Assembly (NCBI RefSeq): GCF_904848675.1
Contig: NZ_LR890047.1
Span: 372,001 to 436,000, forward strand
Reading direction: 5' to 3'
From: Profftia tarda
GTDB taxonomy: Bacteria; Pseudomonadota; Gammaproteobacteria; Enterobacterales; Enterobacteriaceae
Length of the DNA: 64,000 nt
Shown here: piece by piece, positions 1 through 10,216 of the stretch
How the letters are laid out: every line of letters begins with the position of its first letter
How positions within the stretch are numbered: position 1 is the stretch's first letter
Made by a program: the position numbers and the translations under genes
The notes under the pieces: generated by a model
Seen by the model: the letters and a program-made list of their open reading frames with translations, nothing else
What the model was told of the DNA's origin: nothing
Database searches by the model: none

Positions 1-2
1 TC

Positions 3-3000
3 CAGCAGTTTACTATGCAAATAGTTACAACACTTTCCGACTGGGAAACGTTACCGTATGATAGTTTTTCACCGCATAAAGATATTATTTCAGCTCGCCT
101 TTTAAGTTTGTATCAACTACCTACTATGAAGCGTGGTGTTTTTATCATGCCAGTAAAAAGTTTAATGCAGCGTGTGTGCCCTCATGAATTCCTGCATAGG
201 CATTCATTAATAATGCAAAAAGGTCAGAAATTATCTGGGGATAGACTGCGTATAAAGCTTCAAAAAGCCGGTTATCGCAGCGTGGATCAGGTTGTTGAAC
301 ACGGTGAGTTTGCTACACGAGGATCATTGCTAGATCTATACCCAATGGGCAGTGATAATCCTTATCGTATCAATTTCCTCAATGGAAAAATTGATAGCTT
401 ACGCATATTCGATATTGACTCGCAACGCACCCTTAATGAAGTTGAGTATTTTAGCCTGTTACCTGCACATGAATTCCCGATTACTGAAACTGCAATTGAG
501 TTGTTTCGTAGTCAATGGCGTGAGAATCTTGAAGTGCGACGTGATCCAGAGCATATATATCAGCAGGTTAGTAAAGGAATATGGCCAGCAGGTATTGAAT
601 ATTGGCAGCCGCTATTCTTTCGAAATTCACTTCCGCCACTTTTTAGTTATTTTCCATCCAGTACGTTACTAATTAATACTGCTGATCTTAAATCTGCAGC
701 AGATCGTTTCTGGTTAGATCTGAACCAGCGTTATAAAAATAGATGCGTCGATCCTATGCGCCCGCTCTTAAGACCAAATAAATTGTGGCTATGCGTTGAT
801 GAGCTGTTTTTTTTAATAAAAAAATGGCCTTGTATTCAGTTAAAAAGTGAAAAACTAAAGCAAAAAAATTATCATATCAATCTAAAATATCACTCCCTAC
901 CTGAATTGAAGGTTCAAAAACAAAATAAAAATATGCTGCATGCCCTGCATGTATTTACTGAAATTAGTAAAGATACTATTATTTTTTCAGTAGAAAGTGA
1001 AGGGCGTCGCGAAACTTTAATAGAATTGTTAGCTATTATTAAGATCAAACCTGACTTTATTACGCATCTGCAAGACGCCGAAGAGGGTAAAATTTATATT
1101 ATGCAGGGCGCATGTGAGCGTGGATTTATAAATCCAGTGCTTAAACTAGTTCTAATCTGTGAAAATGATTTAATTGGTGAGCGCTTTAGCCGTAGTCAAG
1201 AAAATAAAAGTAATACTAACACTAGTATTAGTAATTTCTCCGACCTTATTATTGATTATCCTGTGGTGCATGTAGAACATGGAGTCGGCCGATATTCTGG
1301 AATGGTTACTCTAACAATAGGTGGAATAAAAGGAGAATATTTGATTTTGAAATACGCAGATGATGCAAAATTATATGTGCCGATTTCTTCTCTTTTCCTA
1401 CTAACTCGTTATTCAGGAGTTGCTATTGAAAATGCTCCACTGCACAAACTTGGTAGCGATTCTTGGGCAAGAGCTCGCAAAAAAGCCTCCGAGAAAGTTC
1501 GAGACGTAGCTGCTGAACTGTTAGATATTCATGCTATACGTGCCACTAAAACAGGTTTCGCCTTTAAGAAAGATTGCAAATCTTACCAGATGTTTTGTGA
1601 AGGTTTTCGGTTTGAACCCACAACAGACCAGAAGATGGCAATTAACTCTGTACTCCACGATATGTGTCAACCATTAGCCATGGATCGTCTAATATGCGGG
1701 GATGTTGGTTTTGGTAAAACCGAGGTGGCTATGCGTGCTGCATTCCTCGCTGTAGACAACAATAAACAGGTAGCGGTTTTAGTTCCTACTACTTTATTAG
1801 CTCAACAACATTACGATAACTTTCGTGACCGTTTTGCTAACTGGCCAGTACGTATTGAGATGATTTCTCGTTTTCGTAGTGTTAAAGAGCAGAAGCAGAT
1901 AATAAGGGATACAATTGATGGTAAAGTAGATATTCTGATTGGTACACATAAACTTTTGCAGGCCGATATGCAGTGGAGTAATTTAGCGCTATTAATAGTT
2001 GATGAAGAGCATCGCTTTGGAGTTCGTCAGAAGGAGCGTATTAAAGCCATTTGTGCTTCGGTAGATATTTTGACTCTAACTGCTACACCAATACCAAGAA
2101 CACTAAATATGGCAATGATCGGGATGCGTGAGTTATCTATTATTTCCACTCCACCTGCACGTCGTCTTGCGGTAAAAACTTTTGTACGAGAATATGATAC
2201 TCTTCTTGTGCGTGAAGCCATTCTTCGTGAAATTACTCGTGGTGGCCAAGTTTATTATTTATATAACAATGTTGAAAATATAGAAAAAGCAGCTCATCGC
2301 TTATCTGAACTTGTTCCTGAAGCTTTTCTCAAAATAGGCCATGGACAAATGCGAGAGCGTGATTTAGAGCGTGTAATAAATGATTTTTATCATCAGCGTT
2401 TTAATCTTTTAGTTTGCACGACAATTATAGATACTGGGATTGATCTTCCAAATGCGAATACTATCATTATTGAACGCGCAGATCATTTTGGTTTAGCACA
2501 GCTGTATCAGTTACGTGGTCGCGTTGGTCGTTCATTTCATCAGGCCTATGCTTATTTACTAATGCCTGAACCACAATCTATCTCTGCCGATGCGAGAAAG
2601 CGTCTAGAGGCCATATCTTCTTTAGATCGTTTAGGATCAGGATTCATGTTAGCTACCCAAGACCTAGAGATTCGAGGTGCTGGGGAGCTATTAGGTGATG
2701 ATCAAAGCGGCCAGATTAGCACTATTGGCTTTTCTCTGTACATGGAATTACTAGAAAGTGCAATTGATGCTTTAAAAGAAGGACGAGAGCCTTCATTAGA
2801 AGATCTGGTAAGCAAGCAGACGCTTATTAAAATTCGTCTTCCTAGCTTGCTTCCTGATTCTTATATTGCGGATGTAGGCACTCGCTTATCTTTCTACAAA
2901 CGCATAGCTAGCCTTAGCAATATAGATGAGTTAGAAGATTTAAAAGTTGAACTGATTGATCGTTTTGGTCTGCTACCGGATACAGCTCGTAATTTAATAA

Positions 3001-3263
3001 AAAGCACTAAGTTTCGTCTAGATGCTATGGCATTGGGTATTTGCCGTATCGAATGTCATGAACAAGGCGGTTTTTTTGAGTTTAAAGAGAAAAATCAGGT
3101 TAATCTAATATTCCTCGTTGAATTATTGAATAAAGAACCTCATCTATTTCGCTTAGATGGACCTAATAAACTAAATTTTATTGTAGATCTTAGCGATAGC
3201 GAGGTGCGTCTAGAATTTATTGCCTATTTATTAGCTCTTTTAACAAAAAATAAGGTTACATGA
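3..3263 (+). CDS. mfd: Mfd, transcription-repair coupling factor (5' end outside window)
   Basis: Mfd is a DNA translocase that displaces stalled RNA polymerase and recruits UvrA to the lesion. The frame is open to the window edge: Q-Q-F-T precedes the first ATG (15) and continues the family alignment, so that ATG is internal and about 60 codons of the 1148-residue family lie outside. Counting from ATG 15, I see a UvrB-like N-terminal module, the RNA-polymerase-interaction segment near 418 (HVEHGVGRYSGM), Walker A GDVGFGKT near 561, DEEH near 662, QLRGRVGRS near 831, and the C-terminal regulatory domain. There is no internal stop and the motor motifs are intact. UvrC is a pseudogene 2.4 kb away, so Mfd may act here mainly by removing or restarting stalled polymerase (inference). 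Identification is very secure. Confidence 0.97.
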   Translation, partial: QQFTMQIVTTLSDWETLPYDSFSPHKDIISARLLSLYQLPTMKRGVFIMPVKSLMQRVCPHEFLHRHSLIMQKGQKLSGDRLRIKLQKAGYRSVDQVVEHGEFATRGSLLDLYPMGSDNPYRINFLNGKIDSLRIFDIDSQRTLNEVEYFSLLPAHEFPITETAIELFRSQWRENLEVRRDPEHIYQQVSKGIWPAGIEYWQPLFFRNSLPPLFSYFPSSTLLINTADLKSAADRFWLDLNQRYKNRCVDPMRPLLRPNKLWLCVDELFFLIKKWPCIQLKSEKLKQKNYHINLKYHSLPELKVQKQNKNMLHALHVFTEISKDTIIFSVESEGRRETLIELLAIIKIKPDFITHLQDAEEGKIYIMQGACERGFINPVLKLVLICENDLIGERFSRSQENKSNTNTSISNFSDLIIDYPVVHVEHGVGRYSGMVTLTIGGIKGEYLILKYADDAKLYVPISSLFLLTRYSGVAIENAPLHKLGSDSWARARKKASEKVRDVAAELLDIHAIRATKTGFAFKKDCKSYQMFCEGFRFEPTTDQKMAINSVLHDMCQPLAMDRLICGDVGFGKTEVAMRAAFLAVDNNKQVAVLVPTTLLAQQHYDNFRDRFANWPVRIEMISRFRSVKEQKQIIRDTIDGKVDILIGTHKLLQADMQWSNLALLIVDEEHRFGVRQKERIKAICASVDILTLTATPIPRTLNMAMIGMRELSIISTPPARRLAVKTFVREYDTLLVREAILREITRGGQVYYLYNNVENIEKAAHRLSELVPEAFLKIGHGQMRERDLERVINDFYHQRFNLLVCTTIIDTGIDLPNANTIIIERADHFGLAQLYQLRGRVGRSFHQAYAYLLMPEPQSISADARKRLEAISSLDRLGSGFMLATQDLEIRGAGELLGDDQSGQISTIGFSLYMELLESAIDALKEGREPSLEDLVSKQTLIKIRLPSLLPDSYIADVGTRLSFYKRIASLSNIDELEDLKVELIDRFGLLPDTARNLIKSTKFRLDAMALGICRIECHEQGGFFEFKEKNQVNLIFLVELLNKEPHLFRLDGPNKLNFIVDLSDSEVRLEFIAYLLALLTKNKVT

Positions 3264-4575
3264 GTAATACTAAAAAATATTCTAATATTTTACTATATTT
3301 CTTGAATACTAGTCACAAGATAGAAAAGTAACTAAAATTATTACTCGGACTTCCTATAAAATTTAGCATCATTATCAGATAATAATTTTATTGCTCTTAT
3401 TAAGATATTTTGGGATCTTCATGTAATAATAAAAATTATTTTAGTATCTCATATAAACGAGATATCAAGATAATTTTTTATTGTCCTTATTGTCCTTATT
3501 GTCCTTATTGTCTTTGTTTTTAAAATCAATCTAATTCAATTAATATTATCAGCAGAATAATGTTATCTCGCTAAAATTTTATGCTTCGTATCAAAATCAT
3601 CTCCTGGCTCATTTTTCATAAAAATCTTAAAAGTTTAAATTATTTTAACGTTACAGATAATTTCTTCGTTACCATCTAGAAGAGTCTATTAATAGTGCTT
3701 CAGTTATTTTTTAATAGTTAAGTATGATGTGATATTACAAGTAATATATTTCTCTTGTAACCGAAAAGAATTGATTTATTAATTTCAAAGAAAGTTTATT
3801 GGTCATATATACTATATCTCTATTATAGAAATACCGATAAAAAGATGATATCTTAGTATATTCTTTTGAATTTTACTATAATAATTTATGCTATGTACTA
3901 TAGTTAGTAAGTTTACTGATTGTAATATGTTACTGTAAATAAATAAAATCTTAGGGTAGTTTTTATTTTCATATGTATCTTCTGCACCAGAATAGTTCTA
4001 TTTGATACTACCGTACTAATTATTTTTAATTAGCATTCTAACATAATTAAATATTAAGCGCTATAAACGATTAACCTTTATCACATCTTATTTTATTAAA
4101 ACTAGTAAGCATATAAATTTAGATAGTAATATACTATTATAGTTATATTAGAAGTATAGAATTAAGAAATTTTATAGTTTCAATGAAATACTATTTATAA
4201 TATTATTTTTAAATTAAAAATATAAATAATATATGTAAATTTATAGCTTATAAGTCTATGGTTTTATATAAAAAATTTATCTCTTAAAAGATATAAAGGT
4301 TGACAAGAAAATTATCTAAAAACTTAATACATGTAATTAAATTGAAATTAAATATATTAAATAGCAGAAAAAATAAATATATTTTACTTTTAGTAAAGTG
4401 TGTTCGTTGTTTCTATAAAATATTTTTTGAATATATAATAATGTAGTTAAGTTTAAATTCTTAAGACTAAGAAGTAAAATAAATTACTAACACATTAATC
4501 TTCTCTTTGTAATTAATTATACAGAAAAGACTTTTGGTTGCAGCTGTATATGAAACGTATTTATTTTTTATAAAA
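3264..4575. other. Gene-free AT-rich spacer between mfd and leuZ
   Basis: No open frame, RNA gene or recognisable ghost was found on either strand. The only structure is the 9-bp tandem repeat at 3478-3513. In E. coli, mfd and leuZ are not neighbours, so this is probably an old rearrangement junction, and synteny gives no hint of what once lay here. Confidence 0.6.
3478..3513. repeat. Tandem repeat of TTATTGTCC, four copies
   Basis: The unit TTATTGTCC occurs three times exactly at 3478-3504 and a fourth time with a final T instead of C at 3505-3513. It lies in non-coding DNA and looks like simple replication-slippage expansion. Confidence 0.9.
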
Positions 4576-4662
4576 TGGTACCCGGAGCGGGACTTGAACC
4601 CGCACAGCGTGAAGGCTAAGGGATTTTAAGTCCCTTGTGTCTACCAATTTCACCACCCGGGC
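4576..4662 (-). tRNA. leuZ: tRNA-Leu (anticodon TAA)
   Basis: On the minus strand this is an 87-nt class II tRNA: acceptor arm starting GCCCGGG, a long variable arm, T arm GTTCAAGTCCC, and an encoded CCA at 4578-4576. The anticodon loop reads TAA flanked by the GGGAC/CCC stem. It follows cysT and glyW in the same order as in E. coli. There is no T-rich hairpin just downstream. Confidence 0.97.
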
Positions 4663-4672
4663 CGAGGAAATT

Positions 4673-4746
4673 TGGAGGCGCGTTCCGGAGTCGAACCGGA
4701 CTGGACGGATTTGCAATCCGCTGCATAACCGCTTTGTTAACGCGCC
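4673..4746 (-). tRNA. cysT: tRNA-Cys (anticodon GCA)
   Basis: This is a 74-nt tRNA on the minus strand starting GGCGCGTTAACAAAGCGG, with anticodon loop ATTGCAAAT (GCA), T loop GGTTCGACTCC and encoded CCA. It is nearly identical to the E. coli gene, and all stems pair. It lies 10 nt before leuZ, probably in the same transcript as glyW and pgsA. Confidence 0.97.
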
Positions 4747-4795
4747 TAAATACTTCATTTGAATTGCAGCTTCTTATTGAAGAATAATTATAGCA

Positions 4796-4871
<76 letters not shown>

Positions 4872-5031
4872 TAAGTACGTAAATTATTCAACATCATTTT
4901 GCTTGTTTTTGTATCTTCTAATTTTATTAATTGCTTTGATATAATAAAACATATTCTACCTATCTCACAAAATTCGTCAACATCATTTTTTATTGCATTC
5001 CTACTGTAGGATAATTTAAACATTATTTCTG

Positions 5032-5580
5032 TCAAGATCTTAATAAATCTTTTCGTGCAGCATTTAAATATTGAAACATCGAGCAAAATGTTAATATCGC
5101 AGAAATATAAAATGTAATTACTCCGGCTATAATAACATACTCATCAGGACGCCATATTAGCGCAACTAGGGATAACATCTGAGTTGAAGTTTTTACCTTG
5201 CCAATCCGCGATACAGCCACATTGCTGCGCTTTCCAAGCTCTGCCATCCATTCACGCAGTGCTGAAATAATTATTTCACGGGCTATCATAGTAGCTGCTG
5301 GCAATGTAATCCACCAAGTATGGTAATGCTCAGATACCAATAAGAGAGCCGTAGAAACAATCACTTTGTCAGCAACAGGATCTAAGAAGGCTCCAAAGCG
5401 AGTAGTTTGTTTCCATCTGCGCGCTAAAAAACCATCAAACCAGTCTGTTACGGCAGCAAATACAAAGATAATTGCGCAGACAAGAGGTGTCCAGTTGAAC
5501 GGAAGGTAGAACGCCAAAACAAATAATGGGGTTAAGATCATACGAAAAAGAGTCAGTAAAGTCGGTATATTTAATCGCAT
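5032..5580 (-). CDS. pgsA: PgsA, phosphatidylglycerophosphate synthase
   Basis: An inner-membrane enzyme that transfers the phosphatidyl group of CDP-diacylglycerol to glycerol-3-phosphate, the committed step to phosphatidylglycerol and cardiolipin. It is 182 residues long, the same as E. coli. The CDP-alcohol phosphotransferase signature DG-x2-AR-x8-G-x3-D-x3-D is complete near residues 47-73 (DWFDGFLARRW, then FGAFLDPVADK). Several hydrophobic helices flank it. The start ATG at 5580 aligns with the family start. It lies between decayed uvrC (upstream) and glyW-cysT-leuZ (downstream), and probably heads their transcript now. Confidence 0.97.
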   Translation of the reverse strand: MRLNIPTLLTLFRMILTPLFVLAFYLPFNWTPLVCAIIFVFAAVTDWFDGFLARRWKQTTRFGAFLDPVADKVIVSTALLLVSEHYHTWWITLPAATMIAREIIISALREWMAELGKRSNVAVSRIGKVKTSTQMLSLVALIWRPDEYVIIAGVITFYISAILTFCSMFQYLNAARKDLLRS

Positions 5581-5639
5581 AATTTGAGTTAATAGCTCTT
5601 CTAGCTGTAGATATTATCTGTCTGTTGCGATAATGCCCT

Positions 5640-7469
5640 ATTTTTAAATGAATTGTAGACCTTTTCTGCTAAATTTTTAGAAAAACTAGTTGCATTTGCA
5701 ATTTATTTCACGTTATCATTCATTAAATGTTACAATTCTCCAACATACTATAAAATTTTTTGCCGGATTTTTAGTCTTATGCCCTCTATATTCTTAAGTG
5801 AAGCACTATAACGGATCGTGGTAAGTTTCTGGCGATATCTACTGAGCGTGTGCTTGTAAGATGCATTACTAATATTCTCTATAAGTTGCAATGCAGTAGA
5901 GTCTGATGACAGAGAAAACCCTGCTTCTGATGCTTGCAAGAAAATTCTCTCTAGTCCTGCTTTATGTGTTCTTCTTGTTGCAATACCACGTATTAGTGGT
6001 CTGTTTGTTCTACCGTGCGTCTAGTTTAGCAAATACTTCATTTGCCTGTCTTAATTGTCTGTTGTCTCCGTTAATAAAAATGATATCCGGAATCTTATAT
6101 GATTCCAGATCTTTTCATATCAGCGACGTAGAATATGGTTTATTTCTGCATAATCATCACAAAGTTGAAAATATTTAATATTATATCGCCTATTTTTTTC
6201 GCGAATAGATCCATAGATATCAAAAATAAAGCAAAAGCCGACTAGATCTTCACCCATCATACCGCTAATATTCAAATATTCCATACGGCAGATATTTGAT
6301 TGCTGTAATATTTTTTCTAGCGCTATGAATTGCTGATAAATCGTATATGTTTATACAGTTTTGATAACATCATTTTTGTATATTTTTTGAGCTTATTGCA
6401 GATGACATAATTCATTTTTATGTAGTACAATATATATTCTGATTCTGCTGCTATCTAATTTAGAGACCTATTGAGCTATAATATGTTTTTTTGATAACAT
6501 AAAATCTAGTATTATTTTATTGTGTTATTTCGCTCGGATTTGCTTGTGAATAGAATTACCTTAGAAGACTATAAACTACTTCTATGAATTCAGCATTTGC
6601 AGGAACTTTAGGAAAGTAATTATTACTTTCTAGGATTGTGTCTTACCAGATAAAGAATTGATATAAGCAATGTCTGTATTAAATTCAGTACTAATAATAT
6701 CTAGATCTTCACTATTCCTAGAAATCAATTGTTTTTTAATGAATCTATGTACTGTTTGAATCTGACTTCTAATATGTGCAGCTTATTCAAAATTTCGTCT
6801 TTTACTAGCTTCTGCCGTACGTAAAAATTAGTAAACCTAATACTTGACTATTTTTAGTAATAAGAAATAGGCGAATAAAGTTTACTTGCTGCTAATATTC
6901 TTCCAGAGTAACCTATATTTTTATATAGGAAGACAAAATAGTGCATAATCTGATATTGCATACAAGAACTCGAGCGATTTCTATAAAAGCTATTCTAACA
7001 TTGTCTCATAGGAAAAATTCTTTGTAAAAGAACTAGTTTTTTCTAATATATTGAGCACTGGTAAAAGGACTAAAATATTACCCTTGCGCATGCTTATTAT
7101 CACGATGTAACTACAGACAAGGATAAATCTCTCTACTTATAAATATAGGCGTTTAAGATTTATCATCGCGTAATAAGATATTATAATGAGTGTTATACAT
7201 CTTGATGTATTTAGTTTTAAGCCTTATAGCCCTTAGTTTTCGTATGGTAACGGTTATATCTATACGAGTAATATTTTTAATAATTATTTCTGTCTTATAG
7301 CGTCCAAGATTTTGATAAAATAGGTAACTAGACGTTTCTTAAGGTCTTTGGCTTTACCAGTTATACATAATTTTGTATCAGTATCATCATGCATTAGATA
7401 CACTCCATATTCATGAGTTACTGTTTTTAAAAAATTTAAAGCTTTAAAACTTTTAAATTATTGTGATAT
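5640..7469 (-). pseudogene. uvrC: Decayed uvrC (excinuclease ABC subunit C)
   Basis: Reading the minus strand across frames gives a nearly end-to-end match to UvrC: N-terminus FKALNFLKTVTHEYGVYLM and GKAKDLKKRLVTYF (GIY-YIG domain), then FYRNRSSSCMQYQI, EEY-QQVNFIRLFL, SEDLDIISTEFN, YFPKVPANAEFIEVV, RMEYLNISGMMGEDLVG, HKAGLERIFLQASEAGFSLS, KNIEGIRLKIRQKIL and the helix-hairpin-helix tail LAEKVYNSFKN. Many stops and frameshifts separate these blocks, and the start codon is now ATA (7469-7467). The span is 1830 bp, exactly the 610 codons of E. coli UvrC, so decay has been almost entirely by point change and balanced small indels. It sits between pgsA and uvrY as in E. coli. Confidence 0.95.
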
Positions 7470-7479
7470 GTTCTCTTGT

Positions 7480-8140
7480 GTTAAGGAGTGTGTTTATTTT
7501 CATTAAGGATTGAGTTTATTAAGTATTATCACTAATATTTAGCTTAGAAAAATATAGTTATGCTGACTCTTGTTATGATATGCATTTTAGTTATATATGA
7601 GGTTTAATAATCTTATGCTTTTCTTTGTTATGCTATAAAATAAATTGAATTTTTATCTTCAGTCAAATCGGGAAAGATAATTTGTTTGCGTAATAATTAA
7701 TCAAGTTATTTTCTGCTGAAATAATGGGTACATCATCTATTTATTACTCTGGTAATTTTATGCTTTTATATTTAATATAAATACACTTTATTACTAATGT
7801 GTATTATTTATTTTTTCTATATATATTAAATATATCTTTATATATTGTATCATGATTAGTATGTGATTTAAATTACAGTATAGTATGCTCTTGTCTTAGT
7901 GGATGCATTTAATAGATTTGATATATCCATGAAGTGATCTATGTAGTGTGAATGATTGTACTATTTGATCACTATGATATTAACGATGCTTTATCAATAG
8001 ATAATATTGATATAATAATTTAAATAATATATTTTATTGCTATGAGTATTACGTAATATTATAAGTAATAATAATATTACATAAAATTAATATAGTATGA
8101 GTAATATAATACTATGTTTATATTTTATTGAACAAATAAA
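7480..8140 (-). pseudogene. uvrY: Decayed uvrY (response regulator, BarA partner)
   Basis: Directly upstream of uvrC, where E. coli has uvrY, the minus strand gives scattered matches in the right order: an MDIS block (family MDMS at the phosphoacceptor region) near 7950, then II-SAE near 7720, an L-K-I-K-I-Q-F-I-L block matching the start of the LuxR-type DNA-binding domain near 7660, and FSKLNISDN (family FSKLNIHGD) near 7560. All blocks contain stops. Length is about that of a 218-codon gene. The end points are estimates. Weaker than uvrC because the DNA is more AT-rich. Confidence 0.6.
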
Positions 8141-8806
8141 ATATCCTCTTCATGTAAATTTAAAAACTTGATGATTACATGTACTAAGAATTTTATAAGT
8201 AATCTTGTCATGTAATATTGCTTAACAATAATTTTTTTAGTAGATATTTATATATTACTGTAGTCTTTATACTATATTTACTGAGTAAATTATTAAGCAG
8301 ACATATATTTTTTGTATAATTATCATATTTATCAATTTAATAACCAATAACTCATATCGATATTTCAAGTCAGCAAAAGAACATAAATTTAACGATAGAT
8401 TTAATATCTATATCTATTCTTACGCAGAAAGTTAATACATATTATATTATCAGTAAGAATGATATAAATATTATCAACAGAGTCTCTCTGGCTAATATGG
8501 AGTATAGTTTTTAGATAGATTCATACTAAAATAATGGGATATAATAGATGATGTAACTTTGTAAGTGATATTATTCAGTATGCTGTTATTATGATAACAG
8601 GAGTAATATTAATTTATTTTTAATTTTATATATGACAGCAAACCATATTTTATGATATCTCCATGCCTGATCAGCTAGCTACTTAAATATATATTTATTT
8701 AAAAATATCCTGACTTAACATTACTGGGTTATAAAAGATAAATTTGCAAGAGAAATCCAGGAAATCCCGGATTTCTGAGTTTATTTGTATAGACGCATAA
8801 AAATTA
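8141..8806. other. AT-rich spacer downstream of gnd
   Basis: Nothing recognisable on either strand. No terminator-like stem with a T-run was seen after the gnd stop. Frames crossing the gnd end are shadows. Confidence 0.5.
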
Positions 8807-10216
8807 TTAGCACTCCCACTGGGTATGAAAGACGCCTTCTCTGTCAGTACGCTTATAAGTATGTGCTCCAAAATAATCACGCTGCGCTTGAATAAGATTA
8901 GCAGGGAGTACTGCTGAACGATAGCTATCGTAGTAAGAAATAGCTGCAGATAAAGTTGGCGTTGGAATACCGTTCTGTACTGCATAAGATATTACTTCTC
9001 GTAGTGCCATATGGTATTGATTTGCAATTTGCTGGAAATACGGAGCTAATAATAAGTTTGTTATAGAGGAATTATTTGTATATGCATCTCTAATTTTTTG
9101 TAGGAAACGAGCGCGTATAATACAGCCAGCACGAAAAATCTTTGCAATATCAGCGTAGTTTAGATTCCATTTATATTCTTCCGAGGCGGCGCGCAACTGG
9201 GAGAAGCCCTGAGCATAAGAAATTATTTTACCTAGATAAAGTGCTCTTCGTACTTTTTCTATGAATTCATCTTTATTACCTTTGAATGTTTGACATTCTG
9301 GTCCAGATAGAAAATGAGCAGATAAAATACGTTGATCTTTCATAGAAGATATATAACGAGCGAAGACAGATGCAGTTATCAGAGATAGGGGTTCTCCTAA
9401 ATCTAAGGAGCTTTGGCTTGTCCATTTACCAGTCCCCTTGTTACCTGCTTCATCTAGTATTACATCAATTAAATATTTACCTTCTGCATCTTTTTGGATA
9501 AAAATATTTTTTGTTATTTCTATCAGATAGCTATTTAGTTCACCTTTATTCCATTCGTTAAAGATATTAGATAGATCTTCGTTAGATAAATTTAGAGCTT
9601 GTTTTAGTAAGGAGTAGGCTTCAGCAATAAGCTGCATATCACCATATTCAATTCCATTATGCACCATTTTCACATAGTGACCAGCACCATCAGAACCAAT
9701 ATAGCTTACACAAGATTCTCCGTCTTCAGCTACAGCAGCAATTTTTTTCAGAATTGGAGCTACTAATAAATATGCATCTTTCTGTCCTCCCGGCATTATA
9801 GACGGTCCTTGCAACGCTCCTTTTTCACCACCAGATACGCCCGCGCCGATAAATTTAAAACCTTCAGACGATAATTCATTGTAACGTCTTATAGTATCTT
9901 TAAAAAAAGTATTGCCCCCATCTATTATAATATCTCCTTTCTGTAAATAAGGCTTTAGGGAGTCTATAGTTTTATCGGTTGCTTCACCGGCTTTTACCAT
10001 TAATAATATGCGACGAGGTTTCTCAAGGGATTTAATGAATTCCTGAATATTGTAAAAAGGTACTATTTTTTTACCCGGATTCTCAGCAACTACTCTCTCA
10101 GTTTTTTGATGAGAGCGGTTAAAAATGGATACGATATAACCATGGCTTTCAATGTTAAGCGCTAAGTTGCGCCCCATAACAGCCATACCTATAACACCTA
10201 TTTGTTGTCTGGACAT
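8807..10216 (-). CDS. gnd: Gnd, 6-phosphogluconate dehydrogenase (decarboxylating)
   Basis: Oxidises 6-phosphogluconate to ribulose-5-phosphate with NADP+, supplying NADPH and pentoses in the cytosol. It is 469 residues, one more than E. coli. N-terminal Rossmann motif GVIGMAVMGRNLALN-type (residues 7-20), NADP-binding NRS near 33, substrate region GGEKGALQGPSIMPGG near 130, catalytic Lys/Glu region GAGHYVKMVHNGIEYGD near 177-193, and family signature ILDEAGNKGTGKWT near 252. The start ATG at 10216 has a good site (TAGGAA, 6 nt). The C-terminus ends in C instead of the usual LD, a harmless-looking change. It stands alone with long gaps on both sides. Confidence 0.97.
   Translation of the reverse strand: MSRQQIGVIGMAVMGRNLALNIESHGYIVSIFNRSHQKTERVVAENPGKKIVPFYNIQEFIKSLEKPRRILLMVKAGEATDKTIDSLKPYLQKGDIIIDGGNTFFKDTIRRYNELSSEGFKFIGAGVSGGEKGALQGPSIMPGGQKDAYLLVAPILKKIAAVAEDGESCVSYIGSDGAGHYVKMVHNGIEYGDMQLIAEAYSLLKQALNLSNEDLSNIFNEWNKGELNSYLIEITKNIFIQKDAEGKYLIDVILDEAGNKGTGKWTSQSSLDLGEPLSLITASVFARYISSMKDQRILSAHFLSGPECQTFKGNKDEFIEKVRRALYLGKIISYAQGFSQLRAASEEYKWNLNYADIAKIFRAGCIIRARFLQKIRDAYTNNSSITNLLLAPYFQQIANQYHMALREVISYAVQNGIPTPTLSAAISYYDSYRSAVLPANLIQAQRDYFGAHTYKRTDREGVFHTQWEC

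Noticed and set aside
352..672. Open frames inside mfd, clpX, lon, valS and other genes on other frames or strands
   Set aside because: They are shadows of strongly supported genes, with no ribosome sites or family resemblance of their own.
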